In this document: piece after piece, positions 41,201-47,264 of the stretch
How positions within the stretch are numbered: position 1 is the stretch's first letter
How the letters are laid out: each line of letters starts with the position of its first letter
DNA from: Panopea generosa
Lineage: Eukaryota > Mollusca > Bivalvia > Adapedonta > Hiatellidae
Direction of reading: 5' to 3'
DNA: 64,000 bases
NCBI GenBank assembly: GCA_029582155.1
Contig: CM055905.1
Coordinates: 2,469,920 to 2,533,919 of the forward strand
Notes under the pieces: generated by a model
The model's input: the letters and a program-made list of their open reading frames with translations, nothing else
Told to the model about the DNA's origin: nothing
Databases searched by the model: none
Translations under genes and position numbers: made by a program

Positions 41201-44200
41201 ATCTAAAATTAGTAATACTGTTCTGGAGGCGGCCATATGGGAAACAGGTGGTAATGATAAATAAAACTATCATCATCATCAAGTAGTAAAAAAAGCTTAA
41301 CAAAGTTGTGGTTTTGTTTCAGGTGGACGTGACATTCCAACTGCAGTTGTTCCAGTCCATCTTATTTATGGTACCGTATTTGGAGTCTCATGTACAGGTG
41401 GTACATCCCCAGGGCCGTCTATACCTACAAGCAAGTGTCAAGTCGCAACTTTATCTACGTGCTCACATGCAACACTGCTGGCTGTCCCAGGGAGATGATG
41501 AGTATGAAGAAGGCAAATACTTCCTTGTGAAAAATGGGTATGTGGAATGTGACATATTGTGTGAACTATAATATTTATGCTTCGCCACAGAAATAAAAGC
41601 AAATCTCTGATATTATCTAATTGTCGTCAGCCTTTTCGAAGAAAATCAAAAGTACATAATTATATTTCCTGTCCATGACACACTGCACTGCCTCACATGC
41701 AAAAGGTTGTGGGTCCAAACCAGGCCATACCAAAGAGTTGAAATATGGTACTAGAATCATCCTCGCTTGGCGCTCAGCATTTAGAGGATAGTTCTAGGTC
41801 TGGTTGGCCCAGTGTCAGTATAATGTGACTGGGTGGTATATCATAATATGTGTCTGCGGCAGGATACTTCAGTGTGGCTGCACTCAGAATAATGTCTCAA
41901 ATGGACACTGCTGCCATACGACTGAAAAATTGTTGAAAGTGATGCTAAACACCATACATCTACGACTGTCTGTTACAATTGACCATGTTTTGGTAACTTT
42001 CCTATAAGAATGTTGATTGTCCGCTCTGAAATTTTAAAGTAATTTATTCCACATTTATATATTTTCTGCAGATGTGGTGTTGAAGATTCTGTCATGTACC
42101 CTGTGATGCCAGATGGTCTGTCCATGATGCAGAGTGAGAGACTTACATTTAGCCTGGAAAAGTATGGGAAACTAACATCAAGTACGGAGGTATTCCTGAA
42201 GTGTCAGTTGACCGTGTGTTGCATCAACAGACACTGTGGTGGACAAACATATCCAGTGGTAGGTATCAGTGTCATGAGAGAAAAAGTAAATTATGGTATT
42301 ATGTTAGCAGTATTATGGATTTCATGTATATCATATTTTTTTTAAATTCTTAAAAAATCACAATTTTAACCCTTTACTTCATATAGACGCCTTTGGACAC
42401 CTCTAATAAAGACACCTTTGGACACCTCTAATATAGAAGGCTTTTGAATTACGAGCAATCTGAACTCTTCCTGCACTGTTTTCAAAGGCCTTCTGTGATT
42501 GGTGCGTTAAAACACGTCTATATGAAGTAAAGGGTTAAGAGAAGGGACCCTGTTGGAAATAAGCGCTTTTGTTGCTTTAATGGGTTATCCCAGGTTGTAA
42601 GATGTTTAATTTTTAAATGATTACTATGATAATTTATTTTACTTATTATTATTTTAATTGATTTATTACTGTTATTTTATTATCATGATATATATGTTGT
42701 ATACTGATCTTATATACCTGAATAAATTTGAATTGAATTGAATGGATGATCTTAATAGTATTATGGACAATTTGCAGTATTGTGAGTTATTCAAATGTAC
42801 ATAATTTATTTGCAGTATTGTGGGAATTTAAAATATCCATGAATACTTTTCAGTATTTTTCGTGATTCAAAATATACATTAATAATTTTCAATATTGTCA
42901 TTTATTCAAATATTTATTGATAGTTTGCCAATGTGTTGATGGTTTAAATCCATTGATAATTTGCAGTTTTGCCAGAGATTCAAAATTCCATGATAATTTG
43001 AAATATTGTGAGTGATACAATGTAGTATGAAGTATGTATAAGACAGAAAGCAATGAATATTTCAGTGCGAAGACAATAAAGTGTGCGAGACAAAACATCG
43101 CCGTCATGACCACATGGCTCTGCCCCAACAGCTCATAGTCCTCGGACCTATCGATCTGCCAGAGTCAATTCGCAAATATAGTGGTAAATATTGTTGTTGT
43201 TTTGTATGAATATTTAGCGCCATTTTTATGCCAGCCAGAGCTAAAATTCAGTCTTCCTTTGGATTCTTGCCTGGGATCCTAGAAAGTTGGCCAGTACTCA
43301 AGCACACCCATCTTCGCAAGTAACTGATAACTTTCCCACTTGAATCAGCAGTGAGAGATGAATGGCAATGAAATACAATGTCGTATATCAATAATCACGA
43401 AGACTTGGTCGGATGGGAATTTGAACCCCCTGGATTGATCAATGCTCTACCTACTGAGTTTACGGGGCACGGTTTTTATTGTTTTATTCTTTCATATTGA
43501 AATGTTTATTTATATATTTTTTTTTAATGAAAATAAAAAGGGTCAATGAGGCATGAAAATTAGGGGGCAAGTGGGGATGATGTTCTAGCAATTATATCTC
43601 CTGAATCAGGTCTATTAACCCCTGTCCCACAACTCATAGCAATAAACTATGATGCCTTCAAACTTTCCCTGAAGCAACTGACCAATCACCATGCTCCAAT
43701 TTACTGCTATTTAACTGACCCATTCAAGAGGGCTGGGCCCGTTCTACAGAACATGAAAAATATTTATACAAATTTCTTTTTTTCTCCAGAAAATGTTGAT
43801 CACAGTCGTGGAAACTCTGAATCAGCGGGCGACGCATCACAGACAAGGGAGAGCACTGAGGTGGATAAACAAGATCAGGTGATCATAGAGGGACTCGATT
43901 CAGGAACTGTTGTAGGAATAGCCTTCGCCGCGTTTATCATAGGTGTCCTTATGATGGGATCCCTGTGGTTCATACATACACACTCAGGATCTTGTAAGAT
44001 TTGTTTCTATATACTGTAATTTGTCATAGTATAAACAATCAGCTTGAGATAAGTATATTCCAACTTGGGGGATCAACTATTTTTCTCAGTACCGATGTTC
44101 TGCTAGGGTGATTCCGAGATTTGGAAGCCACAGTATCTGAATCGTATACACATGATTGATTATTTATTGTATGCAAGGATCCTCAGTGGCAGAGCGGTCT

Positions 44201-45367
44201 AAGGCACCTCAAGATCTCACCACTCACTGCTAAGGTTGTAGGTTCAAGTCCTGCGCACTCCAAAAACTTACTTGCGGAAGGATGGTGGTTGTCAGATTCA
44301 TTCTGTGGTCTTCCTCCGCCAATAAAACTGGATATCGTGTATACATTTTATATGTCATGTCACAGATAGTTCCACTTTATCAGGATGAGATAGAAATATC
44401 TGAGTGGTGTTACTCGTATACATATTCTGTAACCATAGCAATGGTATAGGATTAGAGCCTCCACCTGGTATTTGGAAGGTTATTGGCTGGGTGGGCTATC
44501 GTACCATGTGTCTGGACATGATTATAACTCCAGTGTGGCAGCACTTAGAATACTGTCTCAAGTAGATACCGTTCTGATATTTACTTAAAAGTCGTTGAAA
44601 GTGACGCTTAACACCATACAACAGCAACAACAAATTTTCTTTGTGAATGTGACATGATGATACTGTTTTGCTGGACTGAGTATTTGTTGAATTGATCCAT
44701 TTAATGTAAATATACAACATATGTGTCTCAGTTAATATGTTTTATATTTACATAAGGATAAGGCCCTTATAAATTAATTGCCAGATTATCATCCCTGCCC
44801 ACCCCCTATATCCTTTTTATTTTCCTAAAAAAAATAAAAAAAAATAATTATAATAAAATAAAATCTCCCCTACCCAACACCTTCCACTTTTTAACAAAAA
44901 TTTAGATGATATTGCAACAATTGATTTAAAATGGCCTAAGGATAAACCAAATAAAATATTGGTGTGCATTTCATAATAAAAAAAAATGTCTTGAACTTAA
45001 ACCAACAATTATTTAGAATATTTTTGATATTCATCCAAATGAACTCAATTTTAAGTCAGATCGTGCCAAAAAAGGATATGTTTTCTGGAAATTTGATAAT
45101 TTGAAATGTCAATAAAAATTTGAACATACAACATTGACTTAGGCCGATTATTATTATAAGTTACTTTGTAAAATTTAATGCAGTTTAATTTAAAAATTTT
45201 AATGGAAAAAACCCAAAATTTAAAGCTTGTTTAATAAATTTCATCTTAAATTTCCAGTGTTCACATCGGGGCCATTCAAGCGAAGTATGGGAAATCGCGG
45301 GTCAACAGAAAACGAGGCTGATTATGGGGAGACCACTCCGGGTTCGTCAGCTCCCATTTCTACATAG
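26100..45367 (+). CDS. TGFBR3: Betaglycan / TGF-beta receptor type III homologue, 3' portion of gene (12 exons, 5' exons missing)
   Basis: Joined exons: 26100-26286, 27118-27301, 34440-34620, 35314-35491, 36439-36599, 37185-37337, 38310-38552, 41323-41537, 42072-42258, 43066-43183, 43790-43993, 45258-45367. They total 2121 nt, 706 codons plus TAG, and all phases agree. Betaglycan is a single-pass membrane proteoglycan that presents TGF-beta, inhibin and related ligands to signalling receptors. Seen in the translation: orphan-domain motif GAITSFTKL (vertebrates have GAVTSFTEL); a strand ending in a V-x-W pattern followed by QGYIHIVVANS; ZP-type cysteines in exons 5-10; an acidic Ser-Gly cluster like the glycosaminoglycan sites of betaglycan; a transmembrane helix containing GIAFAAFIIG; a tail of about 42 residues. 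Endoglin is less likely, because the orphan-domain and glycosaminoglycan regions match betaglycan. The linker between orphan and ZP domains is clearly shorter than in vertebrates, from memory of the human protein. Upstream exons are not in the window. Confidence 0.93.
26340..27060. repeat. Degenerate tandem repeat around CTCAATTCAACATT in the intron between exons a and b
   Basis: Words such as ctcaattcaacattgaaatt and acttaaaactc recur about every 30-60 bp on both sides of the SINE at 26482-26680. The SINE appears to have inserted into an older tandem array. Confidence 0.65.
26482..26680 (+). mobile_element. SINE family D, intronic copy
   Basis: The head gggacagtagtctaatggaa with B-box-like ggttgagggttcaatctcc is followed by actggttctacccaggaagt and ggacttgagagcag. 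It lies about 200 bp after the first exon in the window. Confidence 0.8.
27118..27301 (+). CDS. TGFBR3: Betaglycan exon b (orphan domain, Ser-rich triplet-repeat insertion)
   Basis: The acceptor is tttacag or the overlapping tttacagcag, a NAGNAG pair, so the exon begins at 27118 or 27121 in the same frame. The donor is gcaaa/gtatgt. It enters after one carried base and leaves with two bases of a Lys codon. The first 21 codons are almost all TCA, ACA and CCA, giving a Ser/Thr/Pro-rich tract; then follow SPPCSIQDGHKASLSASG and DVEVCLVDSRRDSFA. In vertebrates the equivalent segment has a PPKC motif and a second cysteine, and both cysteines are present here. The Ser-rich tract looks like an expanded ATC triplet repeat. 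The alternative frame reads poly-His but does not fit the exon phases. Confidence 0.8.
27124..27190. repeat. ATC/TCA trinucleotide repeat inside exon b
   Basis: An imperfect triplet run encodes the Ser-rich tract of betaglycan exon b in the phase-compatible frame. Confidence 0.9.
27355..27488 (-). mobile_element. SINE family D, reversed copy near the exon b donor
   Basis: On + it reads ccaagtccacttccttggta, gaaccagaaccgaggcatcg, gggtcaagctagg and the reversed head ggaatgaacctgcaacctct, ending gctaaactaccgtcc. It starts about 55 bp after the donor. Confidence 0.7.
27880..28400. repeat. Dispersed repeat with internal near-tandem units of about 170 bp
   Basis: Blocks with aactcttgcttgaag or aactcttgctagatt, atggcccttgtttgactta, ctggttaaagttttgcatgc and tccatatctcaccaacaac recur in order at least twice, with a partial third. 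The wording resembles a repeat I know from bivalve genomes. Confidence 0.55.
28401..29100. other. Gap: intron sequence, nothing recognised
   Basis: AT-rich sequence without a clear repeat or frame. Confidence 0.4.
29105..29402 (+). mobile_element. SINE family B, intronic full copy
   Basis: The head is gcccaattagctcagttggt with gtcgtgagtttgtatccc. The body has attatcattcatctctcact, tgggaaagttatcagttact and taggttaactgatc; the tail is aatattcgatcagtcaatta. Confidence 0.9.
29640..29778 (-). mobile_element. SINE family C fragment, reversed
   Basis: It starts tactgacaccaggccgacca and passes into a reversed tRNA-like head: ggggattgaacccacaacct, then ctacctccagaccactgctg. Confidence 0.75.
29779..30695. 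other. Gap: intron sequence, nothing recognised
   Basis: AT-rich sequence; no frame, RNA gene or array until the 53-bp repeat begins. Confidence 0.4.
30700..32250. repeat. 53-bp minisatellite in a betaglycan intron (about 29 units)
   Basis: The unit combines ctcactacactactttactg, aggttgtgagatgtcatcta and tgtggtgagtggt. Subtypes differ by tgcgg or tgtgg, and by gtgag or gtaag. Partial units occur at about 31620 and 32155. The array lies between exon b (ends 27301) and exon c (starts 34440), so it must be transcribed with the gene. Each unit carries GGTGAGT in sense orientation. Confidence 0.96.
32295..32550 (-). mobile_element. SINE family E, reversed, joined to a SINE A 3' end
   Basis: On + it reads gggaaacaagttattacaac, gtgttcttgggtagcacca, ttactaagcatatgccg and the reversed head ggaggatagaacccacatcc, ending tctactactggaccacgcac. 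It is followed by a SINE A-type 3' end (tgttgaaaatgatgttaaac) in + orientation at 32515-32550. Confidence 0.7.
32965..33425. repeat. 39-bp minisatellite (about 12 units)
   Basis: The unit is taaagtttacattaggcaca followed by taaagtacacgtgtccctc, with variants. A 191-codon minus-strand frame has a 13-residue period and is a repeat by-product. Confidence 0.93.
33426..33884. other. Gap: intron sequence, nothing recognised
   Basis: AT-rich sequence with no clear repeat or frame. Confidence 0.4.
33885..34073 (-). mobile_element. SINE family E, reversed copy
   Basis: On + it reads agaaacaagatattacaact, aaggtcttcctgggtcgaac, agtactaaacatatgcag and a reversed tRNA-like head ending ggtctaccgctagaccagct. 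Confidence 0.8.
34201..34365. mobile_element. Small TIR element (MITE), Tc1/mariner-type ends
   Basis: Left end TACAGTCAAACATGT and right end, read on the other strand, TACAGTCAACCTTGT are inverted repeats with TA at both outer edges. The 165-bp element has no coding capacity. The Tc1/mariner assignment is inferred from the TA borders. Confidence 0.6.
34440..34620 (+). CDS. TGFBR3: Betaglycan exon c (orphan domain)
   Basis: The acceptor is cttctaaag and the donor is atagtg/gtgagt. The first base completes the Lys codon of the previous exon; the exon ends in phase 0. It encodes YAYVVELKHVQYKKPFEVNL, then a hydrophobic strand VFTLVLKSP, then HVTWRVHTRKVQGYIHIVV. Vertebrate betaglycan has the same order: an h-I-I-E-L start, F-x-V-D-I, L-I-L-I-L-K, V-N-W-V-I-K, and V-K-G-S-L-K-I-I-A. 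Confidence 0.93.
34621..35313. other. Intron between exons c and d
   Basis: AT-rich intron with long A and T runs and a T-run before the acceptor. No other feature is seen. Confidence 0.7.
35314..35491 (+). CDS. TGFBR3: Betaglycan exon d (end of orphan domain)
   Basis: The acceptor is a T-run followed by gcag; the donor is atgt/gtaagt. It enters in phase 0 and leaves in phase 1. It encodes ANSFVDMSGIRMHTVAVRSE, then LEWVKYYLGPVVMYASMNN and NNIQITLPQM. The A-P-N-S, L-V-K-W and S-Y-T-M-A patterns at equivalent places in vertebrate betaglycan support homology. A potential N-glycosylation sequon, NNT, lies in the ASMNNTNN segment. Confidence 0.93.
35700..35808 (+). mobile_element. SINE family A 3' fragment
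   Basis: It has tggaaggacggttgttctga, gatcttcctccatgaattta, cctgaaatgtgttgaaaatt and gcattaaaccccactaaaaa. Confidence 0.8.
36172..36364. mobile_element. Candidate hAT-type MITE with TIRs
   Basis: The left end reads aatggcagatct; the right end read in reverse is agtggcagatcc. Both are bordered by TGAGACT as a likely target duplication. Element length is about 180 bp. The CAGTGGC-type end and 7-8 bp duplication suggest hAT, with moderate certainty. Confidence 0.5.
36439..36599 (+). CDS. TGFBR3: Betaglycan exon e (linker and start of ZP domain)
   Basis: The acceptor is ttttatag. An upstream ttttcag is ruled out because that frame meets a stop before the conserved part. The donor is ctgcag/gtatgt. 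The exon carries two bases in and ends in phase 0. It encodes a Pro-rich linker of about 30 residues and then ATLKRALRTECDRDSVTVAV, where the first ZP-N cysteine and the C-x-x-x-x-h-x-V-A-V pattern are recognisable. Human betaglycan has a linker of roughly 100 residues here; this one is much shorter. Confidence 0.9.
36660..37184. other. Intron between exons e and f
   Basis: AT-rich intron; a degenerate ctattccat/tctattc pyrimidine-rich stretch lies at about 36955-37045. Nothing else is recognised. Confidence 0.6.
37185..37337 (+). CDS. TGFBR3: Betaglycan exon f (ZP-N)
   Basis: The acceptor is tttaacacag and the donor is aatact/gtgagt; 153 nt, phase 0 at both ends. It encodes MLGIKKSTVTLIDSQCKVV, then ENSTHIYIQS, ACGTND and KKTYINT. 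The L-x-D-x-x-C-K, N-x-T-H and C-G-T motifs match the ZP-N half of vertebrate betaglycan, including a conserved N-glycosylation sequon (Asn codon at 37245). Confidence 0.93.
37379..37608 (+). mobile_element. SINE family A, well-preserved copy about 40 bp after the exon f donor
   Basis: The head ctccgtggccgagtggtctt contains the A-box region and ggtcgtaggttcgagtccc the B-box region. The body has gccagttacttgcgggaggg and tcctccacaaataaaactgg; the end is cattcaaaccccat with an A-rich tail. Confidence 0.9.
37665..38125. repeat. About 46-bp degenerate minisatellite (about 10 units)
   Basis: The unit is built from atgtcaaggtcacatcaatt, tcattagatccttaattatt and cagtct, alternating with a variant containing gatccaaattataatgtata. 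Confidence 0.88.
38310..38552 (+). CDS. TGFBR3: Betaglycan exon g (glycosaminoglycan-attachment region, start of ZP-C)
   Basis: The acceptor is ctgtgaatag and the donor is ctgccg/gtaagt; 243 nt, phase 0 at both ends. It starts LVIHNSNTITEE. An acidic stretch follows with three Ser-Gly pairs: GSGMED (Ser codon 38388) and FSGSGEQE (Ser codons 38409 and 38415). Ser-Gly flanked by Asp/Glu is the classical xylosylation signal for glycosaminoglycan chains, and vertebrate betaglycan carries its two sites at this place. The end, LRPLQIRFTCTIDV, aligns with the R-P-E-I-V-V-F-N-C strand that opens ZP-C. Confidence 0.92.
38640..38872 (-). mobile_element. SINE family E, reversed copy
   Basis: It reads gcaaaataagttcttacaac, aaagtcttcctgggcacaac, cagtactaagcatatg, then a reversed head with ggaggatcaaacccaccacc and gtgctctaccactggaacat. 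It begins about 90 bp after the exon g donor. Confidence 0.82.
38900..39465 (-). mobile_element. SINE family C, reversed, with an internal 91-bp tandem expansion
   Basis: From 38981 the words actggagtatcatgcc, cagacacgtggtgtggtacc and gacactgggctgaccagact repeat with starts at 38981, 39072, 39163 and 39254, exactly 91 bp apart. The last copy continues into the normal SINE C part (aaatgctgcacgccaagtg) and the reversed tRNA-like head (ggggattgaaacgacaactt) to about 39465. Confidence 0.9.
39540..39645 (+). mobile_element. SINE family E 3' fragment
   Basis: It carries gtgcaagacacttttccaca, tatgatttgttcttgttcta, tccaggaagacctcgagtgc and an aaataaataag tail, matching 53330-53480. Confidence 0.7.
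39650..40110. other. Gap: intron sequence, nothing recognised
   Basis: AT-rich; an 87-codon minus-strand frame has no recognisable domain. Confidence 0.4.
40115..40292 (+). mobile_element. SINE family D
   Basis: The head agggcagtagtgaagtgggt with gattgagggtttgattccc is followed by tagtggttctatgcaggaag and an aaataagcataaa tail. Confidence 0.78.
40440..40862. repeat. 60-bp minisatellite (7 units)
   Basis: The unit combines accattgtcaccaagtaacc, cttgcttggtattataatag and ggtcttacaataactaggaa; very regular. Confidence 0.95.
40863..41322. other. Intron end before exon h
   Basis: A short SINE A-like fragment lies at about 40955-41010 (gatggtggttctactcagat). The rest, including short frames at 41015-41303, shows no recognised gene. 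Confidence 0.5.
41323..41537 (+). CDS. TGFBR3: Betaglycan exon h (ZP-C)
   Basis: The acceptor is tttgtttcag and the donor is aatgg/gtatgt; enters in phase 0 and leaves with two bases. It encodes VDVTFQLQLFQSILFMVPY, GRLYLQASVKSQLYLRAHM, then HCWLSQGDDE and KYFLVKNG. The N-x-x-F-N-M-E-L-Y-x-x-x-L-F-x-V-P and V-Y-V-E-V-S-V patterns of vertebrate betaglycan ZP-C match in order. Confidence 0.93.
41675..41970 (+). mobile_element. SINE family C
   Basis: It has gcaaaaggttgtgggtccaa, ggccataccaaagagttgaa, gaggatagttctaggtctgg, ggtggtatatcataatatgt, then cactgctgccatacgactga and gttgaaagtgatgctaaaca. It ends about 100 bp before exon i. Confidence 0.85.
42072..42258 (+). CDS. TGFBR3: Betaglycan exon i (ZP-C, cysteine-rich)
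   Basis: The acceptor is ttttctgcag and the donor is ccagtg/gtaggt. The first base completes a Gly codon; the exon ends in phase 0. It encodes CGVEDSVMYPVMPDGLSM, ERLTFSLEKYG, and EVFLKCQLTVCCINRHCGG. The F-L-Q-C-E-L-T-L-C motif of ZP-C is clear. Two cysteines are extra compared with the human sequence as I remember it (the second of the CC pair and the one in RHC). Confidence 0.92.
42366..42538. mobile_element. piggyBac-type MITE, 173 bp, perfect 20-bp TIRs
   Basis: TTAA (42366-42369) is followed by CCCTTTACTTCATATAGACG (42370-42389). The right end, CGTCTATATGAAGTAAAGGG (42515-42534), is its exact reverse complement and is followed by TTAA (42535-42538). The TTAA duplication and CCC/GGG ends are the piggyBac signature. 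The interior has no transposase and contains short repeats of tttggacacctctaat. It lies in the intron between exons i and j. Confidence 0.85.
42600..42745 (+). mobile_element. Possible retroelement 3' end
   Basis: AT-rich sequence ends with tgaataaatttgaattgaat, resembling the 3' end and simple-repeat tail of a non-LTR element. This is weak evidence. Confidence 0.3.
42750..43015. repeat. Degenerate tandem repeat of about 50-60 bp before exon j
   Basis: The words cagtattgtgagttattcaa, tttgcagtattgtggg, ttcagtatttttcgtgattc and tttgaaatattgtgagtgat recur with drift. Confidence 0.6.
43066..43183 (+). CDS. TGFBR3: Betaglycan exon j (end of ZP-C, juxtamembrane)
   Basis: The acceptor is atatttcag and the donor is atagtg/gtaaat; 118 nt, phase 0 in and phase 1 out. 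It encodes CEDNKVCETKHRRHDHMAL and PIDLPESIRKYS. The C-x5-C spacing matches the last two ZP cysteines of vertebrate betaglycan (C-V-P-P-D-E-A-C). A basic KHRR sequence follows at 43093-43104. A SINE begins about 20 bp after the donor. Confidence 0.85.
43203..43472 (-). mobile_element. SINE family B, reversed, beginning about 20 bp after the exon j donor
   Basis: The tail tgaatatttagcgccatttt is followed by cttgcctgggatcctagaaa, cccacttgaatcagcagtga, gaatggcaatgaaatacaat and the reversed head gggaatttgaaccccctgg. Confidence 0.85.
43790..43993 (+). CDS. TGFBR3: Betaglycan exon k (juxtamembrane and transmembrane helix)
   Basis: The acceptor is tttttctccag and the donor is tctt/gtaaga; carries two bases in and one out. 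A Ser/Glu/Asp-rich stalk is followed by IIEGLDSGTVVGIAFAAF and IIGVLMMGSLWFIHTHSG. Vertebrate betaglycan and endoglin share the G-L-D-x-x-T-V-x-G-I-A-F-A-A-F-x-I-G pattern. The predicted membrane helix is about residues 642-664, counted from the first codon in the window. Confidence 0.95.
44177..44345 (+). mobile_element. SINE family A
   Basis: The head cctcagtggcagagcggtct with gttgtaggttcaagtcctg is followed by acttgcggaaggatggtggt and cgccaataaaactggatatc. Confidence 0.85.
44440..44625 (+). mobile_element. SINE family C 3' part
   Basis: It has gctgggtgggctatcgtacc, atgtgtctggacatgattat, aactccagtgtggcagcact and gttgaaagtgacgcttaaca. Confidence 0.78.
44626..45257. other. Intron before the last betaglycan exon
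   Basis: AT-rich with A-runs; no other feature is recognised. Confidence 0.6.
45258..45367 (+). CDS. TGFBR3: Betaglycan last exon (cytoplasmic tail and stop)
   Basis: The acceptor is aaatttccag; the first two bases complete a Leu codon and the exon ends at TAG 45365-45367. It encodes a short Ser/Thr-rich tail: FTSGPFKRSMGNRGSTENEA, then DYGETTPGSSAPIST. Like vertebrate tails it is about 40 residues with no kinase. The vertebrate tail ends in a class I PDZ ligand (Ser-Thr-Ala); here the last residues are Pro-Ile-Ser-Thr, which lack Ser or Thr at position -2. Confidence 0.88.
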
Positions 45368-45498
45368 TCCCAGTTGTCTCCCTTGCCAGTTCTCAGTAAA
45401 GACGTTGGAAACATATCTACCTCATATTAGAACCTGATCCTTCTACATTAAATCACAGTCAGCCATCTTGTCTCATATACACAACACAGAGTATTCCG

Positions 45499-45504
45499 AA
45501 TAAA
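45499..45504 (+). promoter_or_regulatory. Candidate polyadenylation signal AATAAA
   Basis: The first AATAAA after the betaglycan stop codon, about 130 bp downstream. The sequence is AT-rich and further AATAAA motifs occur later (for example near 45772 and 48916), so which one is used cannot be told. Confidence 0.3.
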
Positions 45505-45654
45505 CAAACGAGAAATCAGTTGGTAAAAAAACACATAATATTTCACTGCAAGAATGAACGATTAAAAATGAACGTTTAGAGATATTTTTACTTGGAAAGG
45601 CTTCATCTCAAACAAGGATAAAAATAAAAGAATATTTCAAATATAAGTTGAACA

Positions 45655-45850
45655 TGCAAGGATCAGTTGACCTTGTGAGGATTAGAATACAGGAATTATT
45701 AAAAAACAAGTTGATCTTGCGAGGATTTGAGTAAAGGAATTATTAAAAAATAAGTTGACCTTGCGAGGATTTGAATAAAGGAATTATTAAAAAATAAGTT
45801 GACCTTGCGAGGATTTGAGTAAAGGAATTATTCTACAACAAGCTGAACTT
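45655..45850. repeat. 44-bp minisatellite in the 3' UTR or 3' flank (about 4 units)
   Basis: The unit combines aggatttgagtaaaggaatt, attaaaaaataagttgacct and tgcg, starting about 290 bp after the stop codon. Confidence 0.9.
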
Positions 45851-46489
45851 GCAAGTACATGCTAGGATATTGAAAATTAATCATCATAGAAAAAATGTAT
45901 ATAATTAGACAATTACTCTTGTGTAAGCCAGCCACGAAGCTTTAAAGTTGATGAAAAGCGATGGTAATTATAAAAAGCAAAAAAGATATTCACTTTCATA
46001 AACAGCAAGTGCCAGTGACGAGTGTCTGTTCAGTTGCAGAGTGTCATTTAAAAACACTAGCTCAGCGAAACCTTTACCTCATATACATGTAACATAACTT
46101 ACCCGCAACCATTAGGAAATGGCCAGTCTCATTTTAAATACATATTTATTCATATTAATTATAACCGACGGAAATTTTTTTCCCGTCAAAACACTTAAAA
46201 ACAGTTACTGCTCTGGATGTTAATTTTAATTAAATCATTTATTTATATTGATCGCCAACCGCGGACATTCTAAAGATGCATCTTCGGTAATTTATGTTTG
46301 TTTTGAAATAAGTGACTTTTTAACAATTCAAGACTTGTGTGCAGGTCTCCGTATTCAGGTCAGGGTCTCTCCCAGGGATGCTTACATCATAATGAAGAAA
46401 CGGACTATGAATTATAGATATATGCTTCCTGTTTGGATTCGAAATCTACCTGATATTCAAATGGATGTTACTCATCTTGTGTATGGAAA
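45851..46489. other. 3' flank of betaglycan, nothing recognised
   Basis: An 81-codon + frame at 46248-46493 has no recognised domain and overlaps the start of the next array. A 3' UTR extension is possible. Confidence 0.4.
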
Positions 46490-46765
46490 ATAACTGAACA
46501 TGCTTCAGATGTGTGAAAAATAACCGGCCATGCTTCAGATGTGTGAAAAATAACTGAACATGCTTCAGATGTGTGTAAAATAACCGAACATGCTTCAGAT
46601 GTGTGAAGAATAACCAGACATGTTTCAGATGTGTGAAAAATAACCGGACATGCTTCAGATGTGTGAAAAATAACCGGACATGCTTCAGATGTGTGGAAAA
46701 TAACCAGCCGAACATGTTTCAGATGTGTGGAAAATAACCGAACATGTTTTAGATGTGTGCTGATT
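46490..46765. repeat. 30-bp minisatellite (about 9 units)
   Basis: The unit is tgaaaaataaccggacatgc followed by ttcagatgtg. The minus-strand 10-residue periodic frame is a by-product. Confidence 0.93.
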
Positions 46766-47260
46766 AACTATGCTGTGGGATAATTACTAGCCCCCCAAAA
46801 ACAATTGTGGAAATTTCTCATTTTTTAACTCGTGAATACAGGCGTAAAAAAACAGGCTCACCATTTTCAAGAAAGAGGGAGTTCACATGAATAGTGGGGT
46901 GAATTTATCCATTTTCTGACTTGGGATAATAGATTTTTTTTCTGTAATCTTACTGGAAATGTATTCTGGACATATGGTAATACATGATTGAAAAATCAGT
47001 GGCATATTATGATTGTAGAAACAGACATTTTCAGGATATTGTCGAAAGTCCTTTTTATCCTGGAATTATAACTTTCAAAAGTATATGCAAATGTGAAGAG
47101 AATAAGATAAGCCGATAAAGAAGAGATCTATTTTTGATATCTGGAGCTTCCACGGTTGTTGTGGATGATGTTGTTGTTGATGATTAATGCAGAAGGAGCA
47201 CATATTTATATTTACATTTGCGCAAAGTTCGAATATTAAAAACTGATTAATATACAACAG
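46766..47260. other. Gap: AT-rich sequence
   Basis: No gene recognised; a short GTT-triplet stretch (tgttgtggatgatgttgttg) lies near 47157. Confidence 0.4.
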
Positions 47261-47264
47261 TGTT

